From contig CAIPQY010000451.1 in the NCBI GenBank assembly GCA_903867275.1, forward strand, positions 1 to 11,226: a stretch of 11,226 bases of DNA, given 5' to 3'. The notes beneath the pieces were generated by a model, which was not told where the DNA came from, did no database searches, and was given only the letters and a program-made list of their open reading frames with translations. The DNA is from an uncultured bacterium. Lineage in GTDB: Bacteria; Planctomycetota; Phycisphaerae; Phycisphaerales; SM1A02. A program made the translations under genes and the position numbers. Below are positions 1 through 6,711 of the stretch, piece by piece (within the stretch, counting starts at the first letter, position 1; each line of letters opens with the position of its first letter).

Positions 1-850
1 ACTCCAGATGCAGGGTGTCGTACCAGTGCGCCTGACCCTCAGGCAGCTTGCCGATGATCTCGGTCAGCTGCTCGATGCGGCGCGCGAACAGCCAGTCGCT
101 GAGCAGGCCCACGAGGAACAGTCCAAGCACGGTCAGCAGCGTCAGCACCTGTCCCATGCGGGTGCTGGCCGCCACGGCGATGGCTGCCAGCACGAGTTCG
201 GCCAACAGCAGCATGCCAAGCGCCTTCCACAGTTCGGGGCGGAAGCTGGCCGCGAGTGGCTGCGCTCCCCAATCCGGCTTGAAGGGCAGGCAGATGAGAT
301 AGGCCACCGCCAGCAGCACCACGCCGAGCGCGATCACGGTGGCGGAGAAATTCCATCCGTAGAAGTAGTTCGCCCAGGTCGCGGCCACGAATGAGCACAC
401 CAGGGCCGCCGAACCGAACGCGAGCACCGGTTGGTGCCACGGTGTTCGAACGGTGGGCATGGTGCCGTGCATCTCAACCAGCATGAAAACCAGCGACAGC
501 CACAGGGTGACCGCCGCGATGGCCATGGCCACCCCGAGATACTTGCCCAGCACGAACAGCGGGCGCGGAACCGGCTTGCTGACCACGGTCAGCACCGTGC
601 GGTTCTCGATCTCCCGGTTCACCACGCCGGTTGCCAGGAAGGCCGCAAGAATTGCGCCCGCCGTGAAGATGGTGGACATGCCGATGTCCACGTACATCTG
701 CTGGTCATCCTGCATGGTGAAGGCCGCGAAGGGGTTCGACAGCACGATCAGCAGCAGTCCGATCACCAGCGCGACCAGCGCGACTGGCTGACGGATGCAT
801 TCCAGGAACGTGTTCCTGCAGATGGCGAGTAGTTGCTCGATCCAGGCCAT
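1..850 (-). CDS. ABC-2 type transporter permease, C-terminus cut by window edge
   Basis: Reading leftward from ATG at 850-848, the frame stays open for 283 codons to the window edge, so the C-terminus is missing. The protein starts MAWIEQLLAICRNTFLECIR, a typical cytoplasmic lead-in for ABC-2 permeases. Hydrophobic segments lie near residues 22-45, 58-76, 100-125, 143-160, 168-188, 207-227 and 234-252. Between helices two and three is a cytoplasmic stretch (residues 78-105) with EIENRTV, SKP and LGKYLG. It matches the coupling region of the permease at 6708-8747, so the two are probably distant paralogues. The role would be the membrane half of an ABC transporter, substrate unknown. No ATPase is visible beside it on this strand; one may lie beyond the edge, or it may use the ATPase at 5554-6711. 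The ribosome site is weak (AAGG at 866-863, 12 nt from the start). An in-frame ATG at 952 would add a Pro/Gly/Arg-rich stretch unlike a permease, so 850 is preferred. Confidence 0.88.
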   Translation of the reverse strand, partial: MAWIEQLLAICRNTFLECIRQPVALVALVIGLLLIVLSNPFAAFTMQDDQQMYVDIGMSTIFTAGAILAAFLATGVVNREIENRTVLTVVSKPVPRPLFVLGKYLGVAMAIAAVTLWLSLVFMLVEMHGTMPTVRTPWHQPVLAFGSAALVCSFVAATWANYFYGWNFSATVIALGVVLLAVAYLICLPFKPDWGAQPLAASFRPELWKALGMLLLAELVLAAIAVAASTRMGQVLTLLTVLGLFLVGLLSDWLFARRIEQLTEIIGKLPEGQAHWYDTLHLE

Positions 851-969
851 TCGGGTGTCGGGCCTTGTGCCCGTGGGTGGGTGGAAGGGTAGCCCATTCG
901 GCGAACATGCAGCAGGTGGTCCCGTAGGGCGCCGCCGCCCCGAACCTGGCATCGAGCGGCTACCATTCG
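847..969 (+). repeat. Three direct copies of CCATTCG in the divergent region
   Basis: The heptamer CCATTCG occurs at 847-853, 894-900 and 963-969, all in the same orientation. The first copy overlaps the start codon of the leftward permease. The last lies 22 nt before the start of the rightward SPFH gene. Flanks differ (GGCCATTCGGG, GCCCATTCGGC, TACCATTCGAC), and the spacings of 47 and 69 bp are not an obvious common helical repeat. They could be binding sites of a regulator acting on both units, or chance. No palindrome is present in the unit. Confidence 0.3.
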
Positions 970-991
970 ACCTCCCCACGGAAATGACCAC
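851..991. promoter_or_regulatory. Divergent intergenic region carrying both promoters
   Basis: This 141-bp gap separates the leftward permease from the rightward SPFH/ABC operon and is the only sizeable non-coding stretch in the window. Promoters for both directions must lie here or inside the gene starts. I see no convincing sigma-70 -35/-10 pair. The best -10-like hexamer for the rightward operon is TACCAT at 961-966, with no good -35 at the right distance. The stretch 923-945 is very GC-rich. The region is the natural place for shared control of both transcription units. Assignment as a promoter region rests on gene layout, not on a recognised motif. Confidence 0.6.
980..984 (+). promoter_or_regulatory. 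Ribosome binding site of the first SPFH gene
   Basis: GGAAA at 980-984 lies 7 nt before ATG 992 and supports that start. A nearer ATG at 984 reads ATG-ACC-ACA-TGA and stops at once, so it cannot be the start of the long frame. Confidence 0.5.
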
Positions 992-3154
992 ATGAGAGTG
1001 GACCACGTTGCCTACCAGAAGGCCTCCCGCGTCTCGGTTCTTGGCCTGCTTCTCCAGCTCGCCACCGGGCTGCTGCTGCTCATCTACGGTCGCTCGGCCG
1101 GGGACACCACCTTTCAGGTTGCCGCGTGCTTCGCGCTGAGCGGCGTGCCCGTCTGGGCAGCCCTTGCGATCGTGTTCCACCAGCACAGGCTGGAGCGGCT
1201 GGAAACGATGGAGCGCGAGGAACTCGCGGCCAGTCGTGGCGACACCACCATGTTCGAGCGTTCGGCTGCCGAGCTGGACGCGGCGGCGCGCCGGCTGCGC
1301 CTGATGCATCAGTGGCTGATGCCGATCGTGAGCCTGGGCACTGCCGCCATGCTGGCGGGCCTGGGTGTATGGAACTGGACGCGCCTGCGAGCGATGCAGC
1401 TGGACGCGGGGCCCGATGGCGAAACCTTCGGCGTGGGCGCCTCGTTGGGCTGGCAGTTGGCGGTGTGCCTGGCGATTTCGCTGGTGGCTTTCATCTTTGC
1501 ACGGTTCGTGGCGGGCATGTCGCGCCAGCCGGCGTGGCAGAACCTGCGCGGCGGTGCCGGATTCATGGTTGGCGTGGCGCTGTTCTCGCTGGCCAGCGCC
1601 GTGGGCATCGTCTTCCATGTGTTCCAGCGACCCGGCGTGATCGAGTGGGTGGCGCTGGCGCTGGCGGGCCTGGAGGTGGCGCTCGCGGCGGAGATCCTGC
1701 TGAACTGGATCCTGAACCTGTATCGCCCGCGACGCGTCGGCGACACGCCGCGCCCCGCATTCGACAGTCGCGTGCTGGGTCTGCTTGCAGCGCCGGACAG
1801 TCTGGTTCGCGGCATCAACGAGGCGGTGAACTACCAGTTCGGCTTCGACATCGCCTCCAGCTGGGGCTATCGCCTGCTGCTGCGGAGCGTGGGTGGGCTG
1901 GCGGCGCTTGGCGTTGTCACGATGGTGCTGCTCAGCTGCATCGTGGTGGTGGGTCCCGGCCAGCAGGCGGTGCGTCTGCGCGGTGGCAGCATCGAGGGCC
2001 GCGTGCATCAGGGCGAGGTGATGTGGAAGTTGCCGTGGCCCTTCGAGACCGCCGAGGTGGTGGACATCGCGCAGGTTCGTTCGCTGCCGCTGCAGACCGT
2101 TGGCATGAAGGTGGATCGCATCAACCTGTGGGGTGACGCGAAGCCCGACGAGGATCGTCGCCCGTACATCGTGGCTGCGCCACGCCTGGCCGACGAGGTG
2201 CGCAACGATCTGGGCGCCGGCAGTGAGGCTCGCGCGGTCACGCCGACGGCGGTTCCCGGTGGCATGGCCGCAGCCGAGACGGCCGTCGAGGAGCAGTTGC
2301 GCGGCATTTCCAGCCGCTTCGCGCTGGTGGACGCGGATCTCATCCTGAACTGGCGCGTGAAGCCCGACGGCCTGCTGCAGTGGCTCAACTTCGCCTCGGA
2401 TGCGCGTGTGCGCAAGGCCGGCATGGAGACGCGCGAACTTGTTCTGCGCGAGATCGCGCGTCGCGAGGTGAGCCAGTTCCTGAGCACGCAGCCGCTCGAT
2501 CAGGTGCTGAGCCCAAGCGGTACGCAGGTGGCCACCAGTCTGCGCGAGCGCCTGCAGGCGAACTTCGACAGGCAGGGCGTGGGCGTGCAGGTGGTCAGCA
2601 TCCAGATTCCCGCGCTGCGACCGCCCGGCGAGGCGGCGCAGATGTACGAGGAGCTGAGCATCGATGTGCAGAACGCGCGCAAGGTGAAGGAAGAGGCGCA
2701 GCGCGTGGTGGGCGCGAGCATGGCCAAGCTGCTCGGCGACGCGCGTCTGGCCGATCCGGTGGTGGGCGCCATCGAGCAATGGCGTCAGCTGCTGCGCGCC
2801 AAGGGCGAGGCCGATGCGGAGACGCGCGAGGCGCGCCAGCGCGTCGAGCAGCTGCTTGCCGCATCGCGCGGCATGATCGCCACGCAGATCAAGCAGGCGC
2901 GCGCCAAGCGATGGGCCCTGCATCTGGAGGCGCGCCGCACGGCCAGCGAGGTTCTGGGACAGGCTGCCGCGTTCCATGTGGCGCCCGAACTCTTCATGCA
3001 GCGACGCACCATGGAAACGCTTTCGCGGAGCCTGGGCAACGTGCGACAGAAGTACGTGCTTGGCGTCGATGCCAGCAAGGTGCACGTGGACATCCAGATC
3101 CAGCAGCCTGACGCTGGTCTGAACCTGGGCGATTATCTCGAGAAGAAGGAATGA
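992..3154 (+). CDS. Multi-spanning membrane protein with C-terminal SPFH/Band 7 domain (HflK-like)
   Basis: This 720-residue protein joins a polytopic membrane module to an SPFH domain. Seven hydrophobic segments are visible near residues 14-32, 41-63, 106-128, 152-174, 189-211, 217-241 and 298-322. A charged, probably helical stretch at 64-105 separates the second and third. The motif NYQFGFDIASSWGYR (280-294) precedes the last helix. The SPFH domain follows directly: VVVGPGQQAVRLRGG (318-332) is the usual first strand after the membrane, and WRVKPDG (454-460) falls in its core. The domain ends near 545, followed by an Ala/Glu/Arg-rich coiled-coil region at about 550-655. Classical HflK is roughly 420 residues with one helix, so the N-terminal 295 residues are extra. 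SPFH proteins form oligomeric membrane cages or scaffolds; HflK/HflC enclose and modulate FtsH. It is the first gene of the operon, 19 nt before the HflC-like gene. The family assignment is firm; the partner and target are unknown. Confidence 0.87.
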   Translation: MRVDHVAYQKASRVSVLGLLLQLATGLLLLIYGRSAGDTTFQVAACFALSGVPVWAALAIVFHQHRLERLETMEREELAASRGDTTMFERSAAELDAAARRLRLMHQWLMPIVSLGTAAMLAGLGVWNWTRLRAMQLDAGPDGETFGVGASLGWQLAVCLAISLVAFIFARFVAGMSRQPAWQNLRGGAGFMVGVALFSLASAVGIVFHVFQRPGVIEWVALALAGLEVALAAEILLNWILNLYRPRRVGDTPRPAFDSRVLGLLAAPDSLVRGINEAVNYQFGFDIASSWGYRLLLRSVGGLAALGVVTMVLLSCIVVVGPGQQAVRLRGGSIEGRVHQGEVMWKLPWPFETAEVVDIAQVRSLPLQTVGMKVDRINLWGDAKPDEDRRPYIVAAPRLADEVRNDLGAGSEARAVTPTAVPGGMAAAETAVEEQLRGISSRFALVDADLILNWRVKPDGLLQWLNFASDARVRKAGMETRELVLREIARREVSQFLSTQPLDQVLSPSGTQVATSLRERLQANFDRQGVGVQVVSIQIPALRPPGEAAQMYEELSIDVQNARKVKEEAQRVVGASMAKLLGDARLADPVVGAIEQWRQLLRAKGEADAETREARQRVEQLLAASRGMIATQIKQARAKRWALHLEARRTASEVLGQAAAFHVAPELFMQRRTMETLSRSLGNVRQKYVLGVDASKVHVDIQIQQPDAGLNLGDYLEKKE

Positions 3155-3160
3155 CCGGCC

Positions 3161-3165
3161 GGAGA
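3161..3165 (+). promoter_or_regulatory. Ribosome binding site of the HflC-like gene
   Basis: GGAGA lies 8 nt before ATG 3174. It decides between two nearby ATGs: the one at 3169 reads ATG-CGA-TGA and stops immediately, leaving 3174 as the real start. Confidence 0.65.
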
Positions 3166-3173
3166 CGCATGCG

Positions 3174-4115
3174 ATGAACAAGACGATTCCCATCCTGACT
3201 GGCGCCGCCATCCTGATCGTGCTGACGCTGTTCAACACGACCTACACCGTGAACTACCACGAGGTGGCCGTCGCCACGCGCTTCGGCAAGCCTGCCGGCG
3301 TGGTGCGCGACCCGGGTCTGCACTTCAAGGCCCCGTTCTTCATCGACGGCGTGTCCAAGCTGGACACGCGTCTGCAGCTCAGCGAGAGCAACCTCGAGAC
3401 CGTGCTGACCAAGGATGGCCAGCAGGTTGTGGTGAAGGCGTTCCTGCTGTGGCGCGTGGATCCCAAGAGCGATGCGGCGCTCGACTTCTTCACCAGCTAC
3501 GGCACCATCGACGCGGCCAGCAAGGAACTGGAGACGCGCCTGAACGCCAGCATCCGCGGCGCGGTGGGGCAGTTCGCCTTCACCGACCTGATCGGCGCCA
3601 ACAGCCGACTGCCCGATGCCGAGCAGTCGATCCTGGCCGACCTGAAGCGCAACCCCATGGCGGGTGTGGACGCCAACACCGTGGGCCTGAGCCAGGTGGT
3701 GCTGCCGCCCAAGACCACCATCGCCGTCGTGAAGCGCATGAGCGCGGTGCAGGAAACGCTGGCCAACCTCGAGGAGAGCCGTGGTCAGGCCGAGGCCGAC
3801 GCGATCAAGAGCCAGGCCGCCAGTCAGGCCGACACCATCCGCAACTTCGCGGATCAGTGGGCCGCCGAGATCGAGGCGGTGGGCAACACCGAGGCGACGC
3901 GCTACTACGAGCAGATGAAGAAGGAGGCCGATCTGGCCATCTTCCTCGCGTGGCTCGACACGCTGAAGGCCAGCCTGTCCGGCAACACCACCTTCGTGAC
4001 GGACATGACCAAGGCGCCGTTCCACATGATCGATCTTGATGCGGCCACCGATGCCAACGGCATTCCGCAGCCGGCCAAGCGCACCTTCGGGGGCGGATCG
4101 GGGTCGCAGAAGTGA
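3174..4115 (+). CDS. hflC: HflC-like SPFH/Band 7 membrane protein
   Basis: This 313-residue protein has the size and plan of HflC. One N-terminal signal anchor (residues 4-21) is followed by an extracytoplasmic SPFH domain (about 22-190) and a coiled-coil/C-terminal region. Segments that line up with HflC are VNYHEVAVATRFGK (26-39), DPGLHFKAPF (46-55), LDTRLQ (63-68), TKDGQQVVV (79-87) and LLWRVDP (91-97), plus the late ESRGQAEADAIKSQA (201-215), the counterpart of the RSQGE region of HflC. In model bacteria HflC pairs with HflK in a membrane cage that regulates FtsH proteolysis. Here it sits between two HflK-like genes, 19 nt after the first and overlapping the second by 4 nt (GTGA), which favours co-assembly with one or both. 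The C-terminus ends in a Gly/Ser-rich tail (GGGSGSQK). No ftsH is in view, so a link to FtsH is inferred only from the family. Confidence 0.85.
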   Translation: MNKTIPILTGAAILIVLTLFNTTYTVNYHEVAVATRFGKPAGVVRDPGLHFKAPFFIDGVSKLDTRLQLSESNLETVLTKDGQQVVVKAFLLWRVDPKSDAALDFFTSYGTIDAASKELETRLNASIRGAVGQFAFTDLIGANSRLPDAEQSILADLKRNPMAGVDANTVGLSQVVLPPKTTIAVVKRMSAVQETLANLEESRGQAEADAIKSQAASQADTIRNFADQWAAEIEAVGNTEATRYYEQMKKEADLAIFLAWLDTLKASLSGNTTFVTDMTKAPFHMIDLDAATDANGIPQPAKRTFGGGSGSQK

Positions 4116-5554
4116 GCGCGCCCGGCGAGATGCCCGAGGGCGGCGTGCCCGAGGAGGAGATCGAGCGCGAGGCGCCGCGCCGCGAGGCCAGCGCCACGTT
4201 CGCGGTCACGGCGCCGGAAGCGAGCGAGGCGGCGATCCGCAGCGCGATGGATCCGGCCAACCAGAGCCTGGGCGATGCGCTGAAGCTCAGCTATCGCCTG
4301 CTGCAGCTGGCCATTCTCGGCCTGTTGGTCACCTTCCTGTTCAGCGGATTCCAGACCGTGCAGGAAGGTTTCAGCGGCGTGAAGCTGCTGTTTGGCCGCA
4401 TCAGCGGCGAGGCAGGACAGGAGGCGCTGGTTCCGGGCCTGACGCCGTTCTGGCCCTATCCGGTCGGCGAGATCACGGTGTTCGAGACGCGCCGTCAGGT
4501 GGAACTGCGCACCGAATTCTGGCCCAACACCGGCGGCAAGAACGTGACCACCGAGCAGCAGGTGGAAGTGGCCGATGGCACGCAGCCGCTGAAGCCGGGC
4601 CGTGACGGCACGGTGATCACCGGCGACGGTGATCTGGCGCACGTGCAGGTGCTGGCCGAATACGTGATCGAGGATCCGGTGCGCTTCCTGGAGGCGGTCA
4701 ATCTGGAGCAGGCCGATCGACTGGTGCGCGTGGCGCTGCAGCGCGGCGTGGTGGCCGCGGGCGCCAAGCTGACGCTGGCCGAACTGGTGGAGCAGCGCGA
4801 GCAGCCCGCCCAACTGGTGCAGGCCGAGGCGCAGCATGTGCTGGACGGCATGGCCAGTGGTCTGCGCCTGCAGCGACTCACCATGCCCGAGCGCAGTGCG
4901 CCCTTCGCGGTCCGCAACGCGCTGGGCCGCATGCAGAAGACCAAGGAAGACGCGAAGACGGCGGTGGATCGCGCGCGACAGGGCGCCACGGCGGCGCTGC
5001 TGTCGGCTGCCGGTCCGCGCTACGACGATGTGCTGAAGCTGATCGACCAGTACGAGCAGGCGCTGAGCGCCGGCGATCTGGAGAAGGCCGATGCGCTGCT
5101 GAAGCAGGTGGGCGAGCGTCTGGAGTCGAAGGACATCGCGGGTCTGGCCAGCAACATCGTGAACCGCGCGCGCTCCTATCAGAGCGCCATCGCCAGCACG
5201 CTCAGCAAGGAACTGCGTCGCATCGAGGGCCTGAGCGACACCTTCCACCAGAACCCGAAGCAGTTGGCGCGCCAGCTGTGGCTGGAGGCCGTGCGAAGCG
5301 TGCTGTTGCAGAAGGAGGTGGAGGTGTTCACCCTGCCGCCCGACACCGGCATGAGCCAGCTCGCATTCGGCAGCAGTCCCGAAGTGATGCAGATCCGTCG
5401 CAACGCCGAGGTGCAGCGACGCAAGCAGATGCGCGACATCGAGGCGGCCATGATGCCTGCGTGGAATCTGGGCGTGCGCCAGATCATGATCGACAAGGAA
5501 GGCCGGCGCCTCGACGCGTCGGGCGAGAAGGGCTTCGGCCGGGAGAACAAGTGA
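4112..5554 (+). CDS. hflK: HflK-like SPFH/Band 7 membrane protein
   Basis: This 480-residue protein starts at GTG 4112, whose GTGA overlaps the stop of the HflC-like gene; only a weak G-rich ribosome site (about 4100-4103) is present, so coupling is likely. A later ATG at 4130 is a possible alternative start. Residues 1-57 are acidic and Ala-rich and probably cytoplasmic, followed by one helix (61-83). The SPFH domain (84-265) opens with QTVQEGFSGVKLLFG. It contains YPVGEITVFETR (116-127) and the HflK-type stretch DGTVITGDGDLAHVQV (165-180), then AEYVIEDP (182-189), which parallels the TSDEN...V.YRV.NP region of E. coli HflK. A long helical, charged region (about 270-445) likely forms the coiled coil of the cage wall. 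It is the better classical HflK match of the two HflK-like proteins here and the likely direct HflC partner. It overlaps the ATPase gene by 1 nt. Confidence 0.85.
   Translation: MSAPGEMPEGGVPEEEIEREAPRREASATFAVTAPEASEAAIRSAMDPANQSLGDALKLSYRLLQLAILGLLVTFLFSGFQTVQEGFSGVKLLFGRISGEAGQEALVPGLTPFWPYPVGEITVFETRRQVELRTEFWPNTGGKNVTTEQQVEVADGTQPLKPGRDGTVITGDGDLAHVQVLAEYVIEDPVRFLEAVNLEQADRLVRVALQRGVVAAGAKLTLAELVEQREQPAQLVQAEAQHVLDGMASGLRLQRLTMPERSAPFAVRNALGRMQKTKEDAKTAVDRARQGATAALLSAAGPRYDDVLKLIDQYEQALSAGDLEKADALLKQVGERLESKDIAGLASNIVNRARSYQSAIASTLSKELRRIEGLSDTFHQNPKQLARQLWLEAVRSVLLQKEVEVFTLPPDTGMSQLAFGSSPEVMQIRRNAEVQRRKQMRDIEAAMMPAWNLGVRQIMIDKEGRRLDASGEKGFGRENK
5541..5545 (+). promoter_or_regulatory. 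Ribosome binding site of the ABC ATPase
   Basis: GGGAG lies 8 nt before ATG 5554, inside the end of the preceding SPFH gene. It supports ATG 5554 and argues against any in-frame start further upstream. Confidence 0.6.
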
Positions 5555-6711
5555 TGGCATCCGCCGAGACCCAGAAGGTGGTGGAGGCGGTCGGCCTCAC
5601 CAAGGTGTTCAGCGACTTCTGGCTGCGCGCGAAGGCGCTGGCGGTGGACAACATCGACTTCGAGATCCGTCCGCACGAGATCTTCGGCCTGCTGGGCCCG
5701 AACGGCAGCGGCAAGAGCACCACGATCAAGATGATCCTGGGTCTGCTGCGTCCCACGCGCGGACGCCTGACCGTGCTGGGCCATGCGCCTGACGACGTGC
5801 AGGTGAAGCAGCGCATCGGCTACCTGCCGGAAGAGAGCTACCTGTATCGCTTCCTGAATCCGATGGAGACGCTGGACTACTACGGCAAGCTGTTCGGCCT
5901 CGATCGCAGCACGCGCAAGCGTCGCTGTGGCGAGCTGCTGGAGATGGTGGGCCTGAATCAGGTGGCGCATCGCTCGGTGGGCGAGTTCAGCAAGGGCATG
6001 GCGCGCCGACTCGGCCTGGCGCAGGCGCTGATCAACGATCCTGATTTCCTGATCCTCGACGAGCCAACCAGCGGTCTGGACCCGATCGGCACCAAGCAGG
6101 TGAAGGATCTGCTGGTGGAACTGGGGCGCCGTGGCAAGACCATCCTGCTGAGCAGCCACCTGCTGGCCGACGTGGAGGATGTCTGTCATCGCATGGTGGT
6201 GCTGTATGGCGGTCGCATCCGCGCGGAAGGCACCGCCGACACCCTGCTGCAGGACACGCAGCACACGCTGATCGAGACGGCCCGCCTGAAGCCCGAGACC
6301 ATCGAGCGCGTGCGACGCGTGCTGAGCGAATCCGAAGGCATCGCCATCGACAGCGTGCAGGCCCCGCGCCAGCGTCTCGAGGACCTGTTCATGAAGATCG
6401 TGGAGCAGGCGCGCACGGAGCAGGCGGCCACCAGCGGCGCGCTGCATGGTGGTCGCGTGGCCGAGTTCCTGGCGGCACCGGCCGAGGGCGCCAATCTGCT
6501 GGCCGAGCTGGCCACGGATGCGCCCAAGCCCGCGGCACCCAGGGCGGAACCTGCGAAGCCGAAGGTGGATCCGATGCTCGCCGATCTGGTGGGTGAGGGC
6601 AAGCGTGAAAGCGCGCCCGCTGCACCCAAGGCGCCGGTTCCCAAGCAGAGCGGCAGCGTGGACCGCGGCGTGATCGATGACCTGCTCGGCGGCGGAGGCG
6701 ATCGCGCGTGA
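5554..6711 (+). CDS. ABC transporter ATP-binding protein with Ala/Pro-rich C-terminal tail
   Basis: This 385-residue nucleotide-binding subunit would power the ABC-2 permease encoded next. All core motifs are present: Walker A GPNGSGKST (48-56), a Q-loop region in which IGYLPEE (88-94) lacks the usual Gln, signature FSKGM (145-149) in place of LSGGQ as is common in ABC-2 ATPases, Walker B FLILDE (165-170), D-loop SGLDP (173-177) and switch His202 in SSH. The domain ends by about residue 240, and a helical region to about 285 resembles the usual C-terminal part. Residues 285-385 are extra: an Ala/Pro/Lys-rich linker with short hydrophobic-acidic motifs (NLLAELA, MLADLVGEG, VIDDLLGGGG). The start is ATG 5554, overlapping the SPFH stop as TGATG. 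The 4-nt GTGA overlap with the permease argues for a stoichiometric pair. ATPase activity is secure from the motifs; the substrate is unknown. Confidence 0.93.
   Translation: MASAETQKVVEAVGLTKVFSDFWLRAKALAVDNIDFEIRPHEIFGLLGPNGSGKSTTIKMILGLLRPTRGRLTVLGHAPDDVQVKQRIGYLPEESYLYRFLNPMETLDYYGKLFGLDRSTRKRRCGELLEMVGLNQVAHRSVGEFSKGMARRLGLAQALINDPDFLILDEPTSGLDPIGTKQVKDLLVELGRRGKTILLSSHLLADVEDVCHRMVVLYGGRIRAEGTADTLLQDTQHTLIETARLKPETIERVRRVLSESEGIAIDSVQAPRQRLEDLFMKIVEQARTEQAATSGALHGGRVAEFLAAPAEGANLLAELATDAPKPAAPRAEPAKPKVDPMLADLVGEGKRESAPAAPKAPVPKQSGSVDRGVIDDLLGGGGDRA
6694..6698 (+). promoter_or_regulatory. Ribosome binding site of the ABC permease
   Basis: GGAGG, a full-strength Shine-Dalgarno core, lies 9 nt before GTG 6708 and inside the ATPase gene. 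It supports the GTG start. The bases also encode the Gly-rich end of the ATPase. Confidence 0.7.

Noticed and set aside
431..832. Plus-strand open frames inside the leftward permease region
   Set aside because: Their translations are His/Gln/Arg-rich or Ser/Thr/Ala-rich shadows, while the minus strand reads as a hydrophobic ABC-2 permease throughout.
859..873. A small hairpin (CGGGC, 5-nt loop, GCCCG) just before the leftward permease start
   Set aside because: Only a 5-bp stem in very GC-rich DNA and no T-tract, so it is not a terminator and is likely chance; at most it could slightly mask the weak ribosome site.
851..952. A longer leftward permease starting at in-frame ATG 952
   Set aside because: It would add 34 residues rich in Pro, Gly, Arg and Thr, unlike permease N-termini, and would use up most of the divergent promoter region.
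2994..4025. A 343-codon minus-strand open frame opposite the HflC-like gene
   Set aside because: Low-complexity shadow translation; the plus strand has a full HflC-type protein.
5278..5553. An in-frame upstream extension of the ABC ATPase by 92 codons
   Set aside because: The added residues are Arg/Gly/Ala-rich and overlap the SPFH gene out of frame. ATG 5554 has a proper ribosome site and starts just before the ATPase domain.
3905..5560. A 551-codon minus-strand open frame opposite the HflK-like gene
   Set aside because: Same His/Gln/Arg/Leu-rich composition without recognisable motifs; the plus strand carries a clear SPFH protein.
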